In this document: piece by piece, positions 7,933-16,707 of the stretch
Layout: every line of letters starts with the position of its first letter
Position numbering within the stretch: the first letter of the stretch is position 1
Assembly: GCA_024686215.1 (NCBI GenBank)
Contig: JAIBDN010000025.1
Span: forward strand, 1 to 32,182
Direction: 5' to 3'
DNA: 32,182 nt
Source of the DNA: Gammaproteobacteria bacterium
GTDB taxonomy: Bacteria; Pseudomonadota; Gammaproteobacteria; Pseudomonadales; Halieaceae
The notes under the pieces: generated by a model
Seen by the model: only the letters and a program-made list of their open reading frames with translations
The model's database searches: none
What the model was told of the DNA's origin: nothing
Made by a program: the position numbers and the translations under genes

Positions 7933-9080
7933 CAGGCTTCATCTCCCACGCGCTGCATGTAGGCGCTGAATGCAGTGAGATAGCGTGGTATGGGCATCAA
8001 AAACGCGTCGTGACCCCCGTCTGCATCGATATCGAAATAACTGACAGGCTTGTCAGCGGCGATCAAGGCGTCGACAATTTCGCGCGAGCGCGCCGGAGAA
8101 AACCGCCAGTCGGTGGAAAAAGACATCACCAGGAAGCTGCACGTGGCCTGGCTAAAGGCGGCCACAGGGTCGTGTCCGTATTCGCGGGCCAAATCAAAGT
8201 AATCCAGAGCGCGGGTCATCAATATATAGGTATTGGCGTCAAAGCTACCTGAAAACTGATTGCCCTGGTAGCGCAGGTAACTTTGTACCTGGAATTCCAC
8301 GTCTCCGTCGCTGCCCTGGTCCAGGGTACCCGAGCGCAGTGCACGGCCAAACTTGTTGGCCATGGCATCATCGGACAAGTAGGTGATATGCCCAACCATG
8401 CGGGCCAGGGCCAGGCCCTGGGCCGGTAGGGTGCCTCGTTCCTGGTAGTAGCCCTCAGAAAACGCGGGGTCGGAGACGATGGCCTGGCGTGCAACTTCGT
8501 TGAAAGCCAGGTTCTGTGCGCTGAGCTTCATTGCCGCGGCAATGACCACGCAGTGCTTTACCCGGTCGGGGTATTCCAGGGCCCAGCGCATGGCTTGCAT
8601 GCCCCCCAGACTGCCGCCGATTACCGCGGCCCAGCAATCGATACCCAGGCGATCTGCCAGAAGTGCCTGGCTGTGCACCCAGTCGCGTGCCCGCAGTGCA
8701 GGGAAATCAGGACCCCAGGGCTTCCCGGTTTCGGGGTTGGTAGAGCTGGGCCCGGTGGAACCATGGCAGCCGCCCAGGTTGTTCAGGCTGACCACAAAAA
8801 AGCGCAGTGTATCGATGGGCTTGCCGGGGCCAATACATTCATCCCACCAACCGGGTCGCTTGTCATCGCCGGCGTGGTAGCCGGCGGCATGATGGTGGCC
8901 GCTGAGGGCGTGACACACCAGTACGGCGTTGGAACACTGGGCATTCAGCTCACCGTAAGTTTCGTATACCAGCTCATAGCCGGGCAGGCTGCGACCGCAG
9001 GCCAACAGCAGTGGCTGGTCAAAGCGGGCTATCTGCGGCGTAACAATGCCTACCGATTGGCTGTCAGTGGATGTATTCAC
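7932..9080 (-). CDS. metX: Homoserine O-acyltransferase MetX
   Basis: MetX activates homoserine by acylation in methionine synthesis, using an alpha/beta-hydrolase fold. The nucleophile Ser lies in GGSLGGMQA, the oxyanion/entry segment is [11 protein letters not shown], and the C-terminal catalytic Asp and His are in the [17 protein letters not shown] region. In Pseudomonas, MetX paired with MetW is regarded as a succinyltransferase; the acyl donor here cannot be fixed by eye. The frame is open from a TTG at 9101, but that overlaps yggT. The GTG at 9080 gives [16 protein letters not shown], which lines up with known MetX starts, so it is preferred (382 residues). The ribosome-binding site is weak in both cases. 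Confidence 0.93.
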   Translation of the reverse strand: MNTSTDSQSVGIVTPQIARFDQPLLLACGRSLPGYELVYETYGELNAQCSNAVLVCHALSGHHHAAGYHAGDDKRPGWWDECIGPGKPIDTLRFFVVSLNNLGGCHGSTGPSSTNPETGKPWGPDFPALRARDWVHSQALLADRLGIDCWAAVIGGSLGGMQAMRWALEYPDRVKHCVVIAAAMKLSAQNLAFNEVARQAIVSDPAFSEGYYQERGTLPAQGLALARMVGHITYLSDDAMANKFGRALRSGTLDQGSDGDVEFQVQSYLRYQGNQFSGSFDANTYILMTRALDYFDLAREYGHDPVAAFSQATCSFLVMSFSTDWRFSPARSREIVDALIAADKPVSYFDIDADGGHDAFLMPIPRYLTAFSAYMQRVGDEA

Positions 9081-9090
9081 AGCTACCCAA

Positions 9091-9678
9091 TCACAAACCA
9101 ATAACCAGTGCCGGGTGCAGGCCTACGCCCGCGGCCATGTGGCGCAGGGCGATCTGGATGATATTGATCAGTATGAACAGCAGTATGGGAGAGAAATCCA
9201 TACCGCCCATGGCGGGCAGCGCCTTGCGGAAAGGCGCCATTACCGGCTCGGTGATCTGGTGCAGCAGGTAAATAGCGGGCTGGTTACTGCCGGGTGCCAC
9301 CCAACTGAGAATAATCATCCCCAGCAGGGCGAAGAAGTAGATATTCACCAGCAGACCAATCACCCCAAGCGCCGACCACACCAGCAGTAACAGGATATTG
9401 GGCATACCCAGGCCGTTGATCAGCAACAAGGCCACAATGGCCCCCAGCTGCAGTAGCAGGGCGAGTAGCAAAGACGCCATGTCGATACCCGCGAAACCGG
9501 GTACTACCCTTCTTAGCGGCAATACCAGAGGATTGGTAATCTTCACCAGGAACTGGCTGATCGGGTTGTAAAAATCTGCGCGTACTACCTGCAGCAGGAA
9601 GCGTAGCAGCATCGCAACCAGGTACACAGTGAGCAGTGTTTGAATCAGGTAACCTAAAATTTCGTTGAGGGCGCCCAT
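9091..9678 (-). CDS. yggT: YggT family membrane protein
   Basis: This integral membrane protein of 195 residues has two YGGT domains. Each has two hydrophobic helices and a conserved NP(I/L)xxPLRRxxP-type loop (first copy [15 protein letters not shown], second copy [15 protein letters not shown]). The molecular role is not settled; links to osmotic tolerance and membrane protein insertion or division have been proposed for relatives. It lies between proC and metX, 17 bases after the proC stop, in the same order as Pseudomonas. Confidence 0.93.
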   Translation of the reverse strand: MGALNEILGYLIQTLLTVYLVAMLLRFLLQVVRADFYNPISQFLVKITNPLVLPLRRVVPGFAGIDMASLLLALLLQLGAIVALLLINGLGMPNILLLLVWSALGVIGLLVNIYFFALLGMIILSWVAPGSNQPAIYLLHQITEPVMAPFRKALPAMGGMDFSPILLFILINIIQIALRHMAAGVGLHPALVIGL

Positions 9679-9695
9679 GGCTTTATCGGTCTCCG

Positions 9696-10529
9696 CTAAC
9701 CCATTTCTTGCGCCATTTCAGCCGCGCGTTGTGCCGCGGCATCCATAGCATTATTTACCAGCTGGCGCAGGCCATCTGTCTCGAATTGTTGTACCGCACG
9801 CTCTGTGGTGCCACCCGGGCTGGTGACCCTGCGGCGTAACTCCACCAGATCGACATCGTTTTCCAGTGCCATGCGCGCAGCCCCCAGGCCGGTTTGCATA
9901 GCCAGCGTAGAGGCGGTATCGCGATCAAGCCCCAAATCGCAACCGGCGTCTATCATGGCCTCCATGAACAGGAAAAAGTAGGCCGGCCCGCTGCCTGACA
10001 GGGCGGTAATGGCATCCAGTGCCTGTTCTGAATCTACCCAGCAGGTAATACCCACGGCATCCAGAATGGCCTGGGCATGCCCGCGTTGCTCCGCGCTGAC
10101 ATTGCTGTTGCCGTACAGACCGCTGGCGCCGCACCCCAGCAGGGCAGGCGTGTTGGGCATACAGCGCACGATGGCGGCATCTGCTCCAAGCCGCACAGTC
10201 ATGGCAGCGATGGTGACACCGGCAGCGATCGAGATGACCAGCGCGCCGTTGGCGGCTACAGCAGGGGCGATACTGGCAGTGGCCTCAGCCATCACCTGTG
10301 GCTTTACGGCCATAATAATAACGTCGGCGTGAGCAACCGCTGTGGCGTTGTCGGCACAAACTGTGATCGGGGCCATCTCCTGCAGCCGCTGCAGGCTGTC
10401 GGGGAACGGGTCGGCGGCGCTGATAAGACTGGCCGGGTGTCCACTTTCCAGCAGGCCACCGATGATACTGCTGGCCATATTGCCTGCGCCTACGAATGCG
10501 ATATGTGGTGTGTTCAAAGACTGACTCAT
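9696..10529 (-). CDS. proC: Pyrroline-5-carboxylate reductase ProC
   Basis: ProC catalyses the last step of proline synthesis, NAD(P)H-dependent reduction of pyrroline-5-carboxylate. The 277-residue protein starts with a Rossmann motif (FVGAGNMASSIIGGLL) and has the VIMAVKPQ strand. The C-terminal dimerisation domain carries ALSGSGPAYFFLFMEAMIDAG and VTSPGGTTERAV. It follows yggS with a 52-base gap and leads into yggT. Confidence 0.96.
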   Translation of the reverse strand: MSQSLNTPHIAFVGAGNMASSIIGGLLESGHPASLISAADPFPDSLQRLQEMAPITVCADNATAVAHADVIIMAVKPQVMAEATASIAPAVAANGALVISIAAGVTIAAMTVRLGADAAIVRCMPNTPALLGCGASGLYGNSNVSAEQRGHAQAILDAVGITCWVDSEQALDAITALSGSGPAYFFLFMEAMIDAGCDLGLDRDTASTLAMQTGLGAARMALENDVDLVELRRRVTSPGGTTERAVQQFETDGLRQLVNNAMDAAAQRAAEMAQEMG

Positions 10530-10581
10530 TGTTGGTTGCTGGAATTCAATCGCGCAGTATACACGGCGTGCCGAGGCAAAA

Positions 10582-11274
10582 TCATCTGTTGCGCGGGCCG
10601 AACAGGGCGGTGCCTATGCGCACAATGGTAGAGCCCTCTGCAATGGCGGCCTCCATATCACCGGACATGCCCATGGACAGTGTGTCCAGCTGCGGAATCT
10701 GGCTGCGCAGTTGGGTAAACGCTGTGTGCAGCTGCGCAAAAGCATCTCGCTGGTGTTCCTTGTCGGGGCTGGCACTGGGGATAGCCATCAGCCCGCGCAA
10801 CTGTAAATGCGGTAACTGGCTGACCTCCTGGGCCAATTGCGGCAACTGTTGTGGTGTGACGCCGGATTTGCTGGTCTCCCCGGAGATGTTCACCTGCAGG
10901 CATACCTGCAACGGCGGGAGTTGCACGGGGCGCTGTTCATTGAGTCGGCGTGCAATCTTTACCCGGTCTACGCTGTGCACCCAGTGAAAATGGCTGGCGA
11001 TGGCTCGGGTTTTATTGGACTGGATCGGGCCGATGAAGTGCCAGACAAGATCCAGGTCATGCAGGTCATCGATCTTTTCCAGCGCCTCCTGCAGGTAACT
11101 CTCGCCAAACTCGCTTAAACCGTAGCTGTGGGCCGCGCGAATATCGTCTGCCGGGCGTGTTTTACTTACCGCGAGCAGTAATATGTCATCTGCGCAGCGC
11201 TGGCTTTTTTCTGCGCTGAGTCGTACTCTTTCCCGGAGCTTTGCTATATTGTCGCCAAGCGGCTGCATATTCAT
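10582..11274 (-). CDS. yggS: PLP homeostasis protein YggS (PLPBP)
   Basis: YggS is a pyridoxal-5'-phosphate-binding protein of alanine-racemase N-terminal fold. It buffers free PLP and affects amino-acid metabolism, and has no established catalytic activity. The 230-residue sequence has the PLP lysine in ILLLAVSKTRP (about residue 38), the HFIGPIQSNKTR motif, and a phosphate-binding C-terminal segment LSMGMSGDMEAAIAEGSTIVRIGTALFG. Two in-frame ATGs (11274 and 11268) could start it; neither has a strong ribosome-binding site. It is first in the minus-strand block and divergent from pilT. Confidence 0.95.
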   Translation of the reverse strand: MNMQPLGDNIAKLRERVRLSAEKSQRCADDILLLAVSKTRPADDIRAAHSYGLSEFGESYLQEALEKIDDLHDLDLVWHFIGPIQSNKTRAIASHFHWVHSVDRVKIARRLNEQRPVQLPPLQVCLQVNISGETSKSGVTPQQLPQLAQEVSQLPHLQLRGLMAIPSASPDKEHQRDAFAQLHTAFTQLRSQIPQLDTLSMGMSGDMEAAIAEGSTIVRIGTALFGPRNR

Positions 11275-11350
11275 GCCGTGAATGGTAGCCGATTCAGTAC
11301 AGGCGAGGCGACTACAGAATAAAATTACGCGACAGGGAGCGTTGTCGTGT

Positions 11351-11391
11351 GGCGATAATTCGCCAGGGATAAGTCGGTGAAAATAACCGAC
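11351..11391 (+). other. Two small hairpins in the pilT leader
   Basis: GGCGA-TAAT-TCGCC (11351-11364) and GTCGGT-GAAAATA-ACCGAC (11373-11391) lie one after the other, just before the pilT ribosome-binding site (GGAGGGG, 11395-11401). Both arms pair perfectly. They could shape the 5' leader or be operator half-sites. GATAAT (11354-11359) and GATAAG (11368-11373) are -10-like but lack good -35 partners. Confidence 0.4.
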
Positions 11392-11406
11392 AGCGGAGGG
11401 GACCGT

Positions 11407-12441
11407 ATGGATATAACAGAACTTCTGGCGTTCAGCGCCAAACAGGGTGCGTCTGACCTACACCTGTCTTCTGGCTTGCCGCCAATGATCCGCGTGGATG
11501 GCGATATTCGCCGCATTAACCTGCCTCCTATGGAGCATAAGCAGGTTCATGAACTGATCTACGACATCATGAATGACAAACAACGCAAGGATTACGAGGA
11601 GTTCCTGGAGACCGACTTCTCTTTCGAGGTGCCCGGTGTTGCTCGTTTTCGTGTTAATGCGTTCAACCACAACCGAGGCGCCGGCGGTGTATTTCGTACC
11701 ATTCCATCCAAGGTCCTAACCATGGACGACCTGGGCATGGGCCAGGTATTTCGTGATATTTCCATGATGCCGCGCGGCCTGGTTCTGGTGACCGGGCCCA
11801 CCGGCTCGGGCAAGTCCACCACCCTTGCGGCGATGATTGATTACATCAACGACAATAAATACGAACACATACTTACCATCGAAGACCCCATCGAATTCGT
11901 GCACGAGAGCAAGAAGTGCCTGGTTAACCAGCGCGAAGTGCATCGCGACACCCTGGGCTTCTCCGAGGCTTTGCGCTCGGCCTTACGCGAAGACCCCGAT
12001 ATCATTCTGGTGGGCGAATTGCGTGATCTGGAGACTATCCGTCTGGCACTAACGGCGGCGGAAACCGGGCACCTGGTATTCGGTACGCTGCACACAACCT
12101 CGGCAGCCAAGACCGTGGACAGGATCATTGACGTATTTCCAGCGGCGGAAAAAGCCATGGTGCGCTCTATGTTGTCGGAGTCAATGCAGGCGGTGGTTTC
12201 CCAGACCCTGCTAAAACGTGCGACTGGCGGCCGTGTCGCGGCCCACGAAATTATGCGTGGCACCTCGGCGATACGTAACCTTATTCGCGAAGACAAGGTG
12301 GCACAAATGTACTCGGCTATTCAGACCGGCGCGGCGCTGGGGATGCAGACCATGGATCAGTGTCTTGAAGACATGGTAGAGAAGCGTGTCATCACCCGGG
12401 AAGTGGCCCGGGAGAAAGCGCGCATGCCGGAGAACTTCTAG
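11407..12441 (+). CDS. pilT: Type IV pilus retraction ATPase PilT
   Basis: PilT is the hexameric AAA-type secretion ATPase that depolymerises type IV pili and powers twitching motility. The 344-residue protein has the N-terminal GASDLHLSSGLPPMIRVDG domain and Walker A GPTGSGKST at about 130-138. It also has an Asp box (TIEDPIEF), Walker B (DPDIILVGELRD), His box (TGHLVFGTLHT) and the PilT-specific AIRNLIRE motif near the C-terminus, which is needed for retraction. The frame is open from 11377, but the ATG at 11407 has a strong ribosome-binding site (GGAGGGG) and matches known starts. Confidence 0.97.
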   Translation: MDITELLAFSAKQGASDLHLSSGLPPMIRVDGDIRRINLPPMEHKQVHELIYDIMNDKQRKDYEEFLETDFSFEVPGVARFRVNAFNHNRGAGGVFRTIPSKVLTMDDLGMGQVFRDISMMPRGLVLVTGPTGSGKSTTLAAMIDYINDNKYEHILTIEDPIEFVHESKKCLVNQREVHRDTLGFSEALRSALREDPDIILVGELRDLETIRLALTAAETGHLVFGTLHTTSAAKTVDRIIDVFPAAEKAMVRSMLSESMQAVVSQTLLKRATGGRVAAHEIMRGTSAIRNLIREDKVAQMYSAIQTGAALGMQTMDQCLEDMVEKRVITREVAREKARMPENF

Positions 12442-12489
12442 GGGCGGGCAGGATGCCTTGGTATTGTAGTTGCATAGGGGACAGTCGTT

Positions 12490-13629
12490 ATGAAGATCAA
12501 TGATTTACTGGAGCGGGTAGTCAAAGAAGGGGCATCGGACGGATTTATCGCCGCCCAGGCCGCAGCCAGTATCAAAGTGGATGGTCAGATTTATCCGATC
12601 AGCGAACATCTACTCAGTGAAGAAGAGACTCGTGAGCTGGTGCTTTCTACCATGCGCGACGAGCAGAAGACGGAGTTTTTGGAGCATAACGAATTAAATT
12701 ATGCCCTGGGTACTGAAGAGCTTGGGCGCTTTCGTGCCAGTGCGTATGTGCAGCGTGGCATGTGCGGTCTGGTGGTGCGTCGTATTCAGGACGAGATTCC
12801 AACGGTCGATGAGCTAGGCCTGCCGCCCATTATTAAAGAGCTGGCGATGACCAAGCGTGGCCTGGTCATCTTCGTGGGGGCCACCGGTACCGGTAAGTCT
12901 ACCTCCCTTGCGGCAATGGTGGGCTATCGCAACGAAAACAGCCGTGGTCATATCATCACTATTGAGGACCCTATTGAATTTATCCACGAGCACGCGGGTT
13001 GTATTGTGACCCAGCGGGAAGTGGGTATGGATACGGAGTCGTTCGATGTGGCCTTGAAAAACACCCTGCGCCAGGCGCCGGATGTCATTCTGATTGGTGA
13101 GGTACGTGAGGCGAAAACCATGCAGCAGGCGCTGACTTTCGCCGAAACCGGTCACCTGTGCCTGTGTACCCTGCACGCCAATAACGCCAACCAGGCGCTG
13201 GATCGTATTCAAAGCTTCTTTCCGGCGGATATGCATCACCAGGTGTGGATGGATCTATCGCTTAACCTCAAGTCCATGGTGGCGCAGCAACTGTTGCCGC
13301 GTAAAGATGGCAAGGGCCGCGTCCCGGTGGTCGAAGTATTGCTTAATTCACCCCTTATTGCGGATTACATTCGTAAGGGAGAGGTGCATCTGATCAAGGA
13401 AGTGATGGCCAAGTCTACGGAGCTGGGCATGCAGACCCTCGACCAGTCCCTGGTGCAGGCCTACAAGGATGGGGACATCAGCAAGGAAGACGCTCTGCGT
13501 TTTGCCGATTCAGCCAACGATGTACGGCTGAAAATCAAGATGTTCGAAAAAGGCCAGTTTGGTACCGAAGATGGCCTCGGTTTTGCCGTGGATGAACCGG
13601 AAGATACAGGCAGCTTTTTCGGGCGCTAG
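12490..13629 (+). CDS. pilU: PilT-like ATPase PilU
   Basis: PilU is the accessory retraction ATPase that works with PilT. The 379-residue protein has Walker A GATGTGKST at about 130-138, Asp box (TIEDPIEF), Walker B (DVILIGEVRE) and His box (TGHLCLCTLHA). The C-terminal tail beyond the ATPase is longer than in PilT and rich in acidic residues. The N-terminal motif is unusual: GASDGFIAAQAAASIKVDG replaces the usual SDLxxxxGxPPxxxxxG pattern. AGGGGA precedes the ATG. It starts 48 bases after pilT. Its TAG stop lies in a CTAG shared with the stop of convergent ruvX. Confidence 0.95.
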   Translation: MKINDLLERVVKEGASDGFIAAQAAASIKVDGQIYPISEHLLSEEETRELVLSTMRDEQKTEFLEHNELNYALGTEELGRFRASAYVQRGMCGLVVRRIQDEIPTVDELGLPPIIKELAMTKRGLVIFVGATGTGKSTSLAAMVGYRNENSRGHIITIEDPIEFIHEHAGCIVTQREVGMDTESFDVALKNTLRQAPDVILIGEVREAKTMQQALTFAETGHLCLCTLHANNANQALDRIQSFFPADMHHQVWMDLSLNLKSMVAQQLLPRKDGKGRVPVVEVLLNSPLIADYIRKGEVHLIKEVMAKSTELGMQTLDQSLVQAYKDGDISKEDALRFADSANDVRLKIKMFEKGQFGTEDGLGFAVDEPEDTGSFFGR

Positions 13630-14054
13630 GCGCGGTTTTCAGACAGCCAGGTCTGCAGGATTAACTCGGCCGCGTAACTGTCTATAGGCTGTTGTTTGAA
13701 ATCGCCGCGGTGCCCCTGGTCCCGGCTATTTTGCTTGGCTTCAAAGCTGCTGAGGCGCTCGTCGCACATCACCACTGGCCGTCCGGTGCGCCCGTGCAGG
13801 CGGCGCGCAAACTTACGCGCTCTGGCGCACAACTCGCTGTCACTGCCGTCCATATTCAGCGGGTCGCCCACCACCAGCAGATCGGGTGCCCATTCCGCAA
13901 TCAACGCTTCTATTGCAGCCCAGTCCGGGATGCCGTCTTTAGCCCTGAATATGGGCAGTGGTTGTGTGGTGCCCAGCAAGCAGTTGCCAATTGCTGTGCC
14001 AATCTGGCGCAGGCCAAAATCAAATGCCAGGACGGTGTTGGGGGAGTCTTTCAC
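13626..14054 (-). CDS. ruvX: RuvX/YqgF family Holliday-junction-resolvase-like nuclease
   Basis: This 142-residue RNase H-fold protein belongs to the YqgF/RuvX family, implicated in pre-16S rRNA 5' end processing in E. coli and annotated as a putative Holliday junction resolvase. Acidic active-site residues lie in LAFDFGLRQIG (first strand), the central LLVVGDPLNMDG segment and the late CDERLSSFEA motif. The start is a GTG at 14054; no better ATG is present upstream in frame. It is 32 bases after yqgE and ends within the same CTAG as pilU. Confidence 0.93.
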   Translation of the reverse strand: MKDSPNTVLAFDFGLRQIGTAIGNCLLGTTQPLPIFRAKDGIPDWAAIEALIAEWAPDLLVVGDPLNMDGSDSELCARARKFARRLHGRTGRPVVMCDERLSSFEAKQNSRDQGHRGDFKQQPIDSYAAELILQTWLSENRA

Positions 14055-14086
14055 CCGCAGAGTATGTCACGGCGGGTGCCTCGCTG

Positions 14087-14665
14087 TCAGGCGTGCCCTG
14101 CATTAGCGGAAATCAGGTTCATATCGATACCCAGCAGGGCAGCAGCGGCACCCAGGCGCTGGTCTGCAGGGGTGGAAAAAATGACATCGCTATTGGCCGG
14201 CAGTGTAAGCCAGCTGTTTTCCGCTAATTCGTGCTCCAGTTGGCCAGCGGACCAGCCCGCGTAGCCCAGCGCAATCAGGTGCTCACTGGGACCCTTGTCT
14301 TTGGCTATGGCGCGCAAAATGTCACGGGAAGTGGTCAGGGTGATTTCCTCGGTTACCTTCAGGCTGGCCTCCCAGTCGATACTTTTGTCCCGGTGCAGTA
14401 CGAACCCATGGTCTATCTGAACCGGTCCACCGGCCATTACCGGTATCTCAGAGAAATCATTATTGGCAGTGATCTGCAGATGTTCAAAAATCTCCGCCAC
14501 TGACAGGTCCAGGGGTTGGTTGATTACTATGCCCATTGCTCCGCTTTCACCGTGCTCGCAAATGTAGGTGATGCTATGGGAAAAAAGCCCCTCGCTCAGC
14601 CCCGGCATTGCCAGCAGAAAATGATCCCTGAGGCAGTCGCTGCTAGCGGAAATTCTTCCGGGCAT
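14087..14665 (-). CDS. yqgE: YqgE/AlgH family protein (DUF179)
   Basis: This 192-residue protein of the YqgE/AlgH family has no firmly established biochemical function; AlgH was linked to alginate control in Pseudomonas. Family motifs are LRDHFLLAMPGL, the ITYICEHGESGAMGIVINQPL segment, GGPVQIDHGFVLH and LGYAGWSAGQLEHELAENSWL. It sits between the tonB-like gene and ruvX, the conserved gshB-tonB-yqgE-ruvX order of pseudomonads. A 66-base gap separates it from the tonB-like gene. Confidence 0.94.
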   Translation of the reverse strand: MPGRISASSDCLRDHFLLAMPGLSEGLFSHSITYICEHGESGAMGIVINQPLDLSVAEIFEHLQITANNDFSEIPVMAGGPVQIDHGFVLHRDKSIDWEASLKVTEEITLTTSRDILRAIAKDKGPSEHLIALGYAGWSAGQLEHELAENSWLTLPANSDVIFSTPADQRLGAAAALLGIDMNLISANAGHA

Positions 14666-14731
14666 GGTTGAAATCTCTTGATGCGTAGCGTTTTGTTGGC
14701 ATATGTTGATCCGCGCTTGGCGCAGAACACA

Positions 14732-15598
14732 CTAATCTGAGCTTAGCTGGTTTTCCTGAAATTGCCATGTGCGGATGATTTCGAGCTTGTCGGTGGTGGC
14801 GCTAAGCTCCGGGGGGAAAGGCGCAAAGGGGGCGGCCATGCGCACGATCTTGATTGCCGCCTCATCCAGCACTGCGTAGCCTGATGATGACAATACGCGG
14901 ATATCTTCCAGACTACCGTCCTGACGAATAATAACCAGTAGACGCAGGTCACCGTAGATACCGTAGCGCACAGACGCCTCGGGATAATATTTATTGCCCA
15001 CCGCCTCCAGGCGCTGGCGCCAGTCCAGCAGGTAAGCCGCATCAACAGCCCGTTTTGCCGATGCCGCGGTAAGGCGCCGAACCCGGGGTTTATTTGCATA
15101 GCTGCGGGTCTGGTCATCCAGTTCTGCCTGCAGGCTGGCGAGTTCAGCACTCAGGCGATCAACCTCGGGGCTGATACCCTTGAGTTCACTTGCCTGCGCA
15201 TCTGACTCACGCTGTTGGCTTATGGTTGTCTGCAGGCTGCTGGCGGTGGTGGTAAGCGTTTTGTGCCGCGATGCTGCCTGTTCATCCCGCTTTGGTGGCA
15301 GGTTCTGCTGTAGCGCCTGGCTCATGCTTGGCAACTGGCTGTTGCGGCTGGTGACGGCGCTGACATCTGCCTGCTCCCCGCTTCCCACCTGATTGGTCTG
15401 CGCCATGTGGCGGGCATCGTCCGGGGCATCCTGGCTGGGCTGTGTGGATAATGTCACGGCAATTTGCGGTGCCTTATAGCGCTCCTTGCCACTGTCGAAG
15501 GACACGGCCAGTACCAGCGCGGCATGCGCTGCCAGCGCCAGCAGCACGGCATTGCGCAGGCGATTGTGTTTACCGTATCCCGTCTCCAGGTAGTACAT
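14732..15598 (-). CDS. TonB family energy-transducing protein (TonB3-like)
   Basis: A TonB-type protein couples inner-membrane proton-motive force to outer-membrane receptors or assemblies. The 288-residue product has one N-terminal membrane segment at about 16-33 after a short basic cytoplasmic end. A periplasmic Gln/Ser-rich linker follows with a likely coiled coil at about 140-165, and a C-terminal TonB domain from YYPEASVRYGIYGDLRLLVIIRQDGS to the end. The linker lacks the classic Pro-Glu/Pro-Lys repeats. In Pseudomonas aeruginosa the gene at the equivalent place is tonB3, associated with twitching motility; the same role here is inference from position. ExbB/ExbD are not nearby. Confidence 0.9.
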   Translation of the reverse strand: MYYLETGYGKHNRLRNAVLLALAAHAALVLAVSFDSGKERYKAPQIAVTLSTQPSQDAPDDARHMAQTNQVGSGEQADVSAVTSRNSQLPSMSQALQQNLPPKRDEQAASRHKTLTTTASSLQTTISQQRESDAQASELKGISPEVDRLSAELASLQAELDDQTRSYANKPRVRRLTAASAKRAVDAAYLLDWRQRLEAVGNKYYPEASVRYGIYGDLRLLVIIRQDGSLEDIRVLSSSGYAVLDEAAIKIVRMAAPFAPFPPELSATTDKLEIIRTWQFQENQLSSD

Positions 15599-15604
15599 CT
15601 GGTA

Positions 15605-16567
15605 CTAGGCCCGCCCCCTGGTTTTCAATTCCTGGGAAATACAATCCATCAGTTGGCCGCCGATGTCCAGGTCGTAGCCGGCGTCGAGCTCGCGTATGCA
15701 GGTCGGACTGGTGACATTGATCTCGGTAAGATAGTCGCCGATGACGTCCAGACCTACGAACAACAGGCCTTTTTCCTTGAGGCTTGGACCCACCTGCTGC
15801 GCGATCCAGTGATCTCTCTCGGTAAGGGGTTGTGGCACCCCCGTGCCACCTGCGGCTAGATTGCCGCGGGTCTCGCCCACCAGCGGTACCCGGGCCAGGC
15901 AATAGGGTACAACTTCTCCGTCGATCATCAGAATGCGCTTATCGCCATTACTTATCTCGGGAATGAACTGCTGCGCCATAATGGTTTGCCGGCCGTGATT
16001 AGTCAGCATTTCCAGAATTACGCTGAGATTAGGGTCACCCGGTTTTACCCGGAAAATGGCGTCGCCACCCATGCCGTCCAACGGTTTGTAAATGGCGTCT
16101 TCGTATTGCCGGTGGAAGCCCTTCAAGCGCTGCATGTCGGCACTGACCAGAACCGGGGGGCAACACTGGGGAAACTGCGTCGCGAATACCTTTTCGTTGC
16201 AGTCACGCAAGCTCTGGCAGCGATTCACGATCAGCGTGCCACGGCGCTCTGCTTCCTCAAGGATATAGGTTGTATAAATGTATTCGTTGTCAAAGGGCGG
16301 GTCCTTACACATCAATACGACGTCCAGGTCAGCCAGATCGCGCTCTTCGGCAGGGGCCAGATTGAACCAGCTGTCCGGGTCGTGAAACACGCTTAGGTGC
16401 GACATTCGCGCGCGCGCCACGCCTTGTTCGAGGTACAGGTCGGACTGCTCCATGTAATACAGCTGCCAGTCTCGCGCCTGCGCTGCCCACAGCATGGCCA
16501 GGGTGGTGTCTTTTTTGTAGTTGATGGCGGCAATGGGATCCATTACCACGCCTAGCTTGATGGTCAT
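15605..16567 (-). CDS. gshB: Glutathione synthetase GshB
   Basis: GshB is the ATP-grasp ligase that joins gamma-glutamylcysteine and glycine to give glutathione. The 320-residue protein shows the N-terminal LGVVMDPIAAINYKKDTT segment, substrate-contact loop FDNEYIYTTYILE, ATP-grasp lysine/glycine loop YKPLDGMGGDAIFR and the metal/ATP site EINVTSPTCIRE near the end. GTGAGG precedes the ATG. The tonB-like gene starts 6 bases after its stop, so the two are probably co-transcribed. Confidence 0.96.
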   Translation of the reverse strand: MTIKLGVVMDPIAAINYKKDTTLAMLWAAQARDWQLYYMEQSDLYLEQGVARARMSHLSVFHDPDSWFNLAPAEERDLADLDVVLMCKDPPFDNEYIYTTYILEEAERRGTLIVNRCQSLRDCNEKVFATQFPQCCPPVLVSADMQRLKGFHRQYEDAIYKPLDGMGGDAIFRVKPGDPNLSVILEMLTNHGRQTIMAQQFIPEISNGDKRILMIDGEVVPYCLARVPLVGETRGNLAAGGTGVPQPLTERDHWIAQQVGPSLKEKGLLFVGLDVIGDYLTEINVTSPTCIRELDAGYDLDIGGQLMDCISQELKTRGRA

Positions 16568-16583
16568 GCGGGTGCCTCACCGG

Positions 16584-16589
16584 AGTATA
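16584..16589 (-). promoter_or_regulatory. Candidate -10 box for gshB
   Basis: TATACT on the minus strand lies 16 bases upstream of the gshB start codon, in the 140-base divergent gap to the esterase gene. No good -35 is found at 16-18 bases, so this is tentative. Confidence 0.4.
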
Positions 16590-16707
16590 GGTTGGTTAAC
16601 TTACGCAATGCTTATGCACGGTGCAAGCACGCAGCACTGCCTGCTGGCGGTAAAAATCCCGTAGAATAGTTGCGATTTTTCCAATTGCTCAGGAGCGTAG
16701 CCTAACC

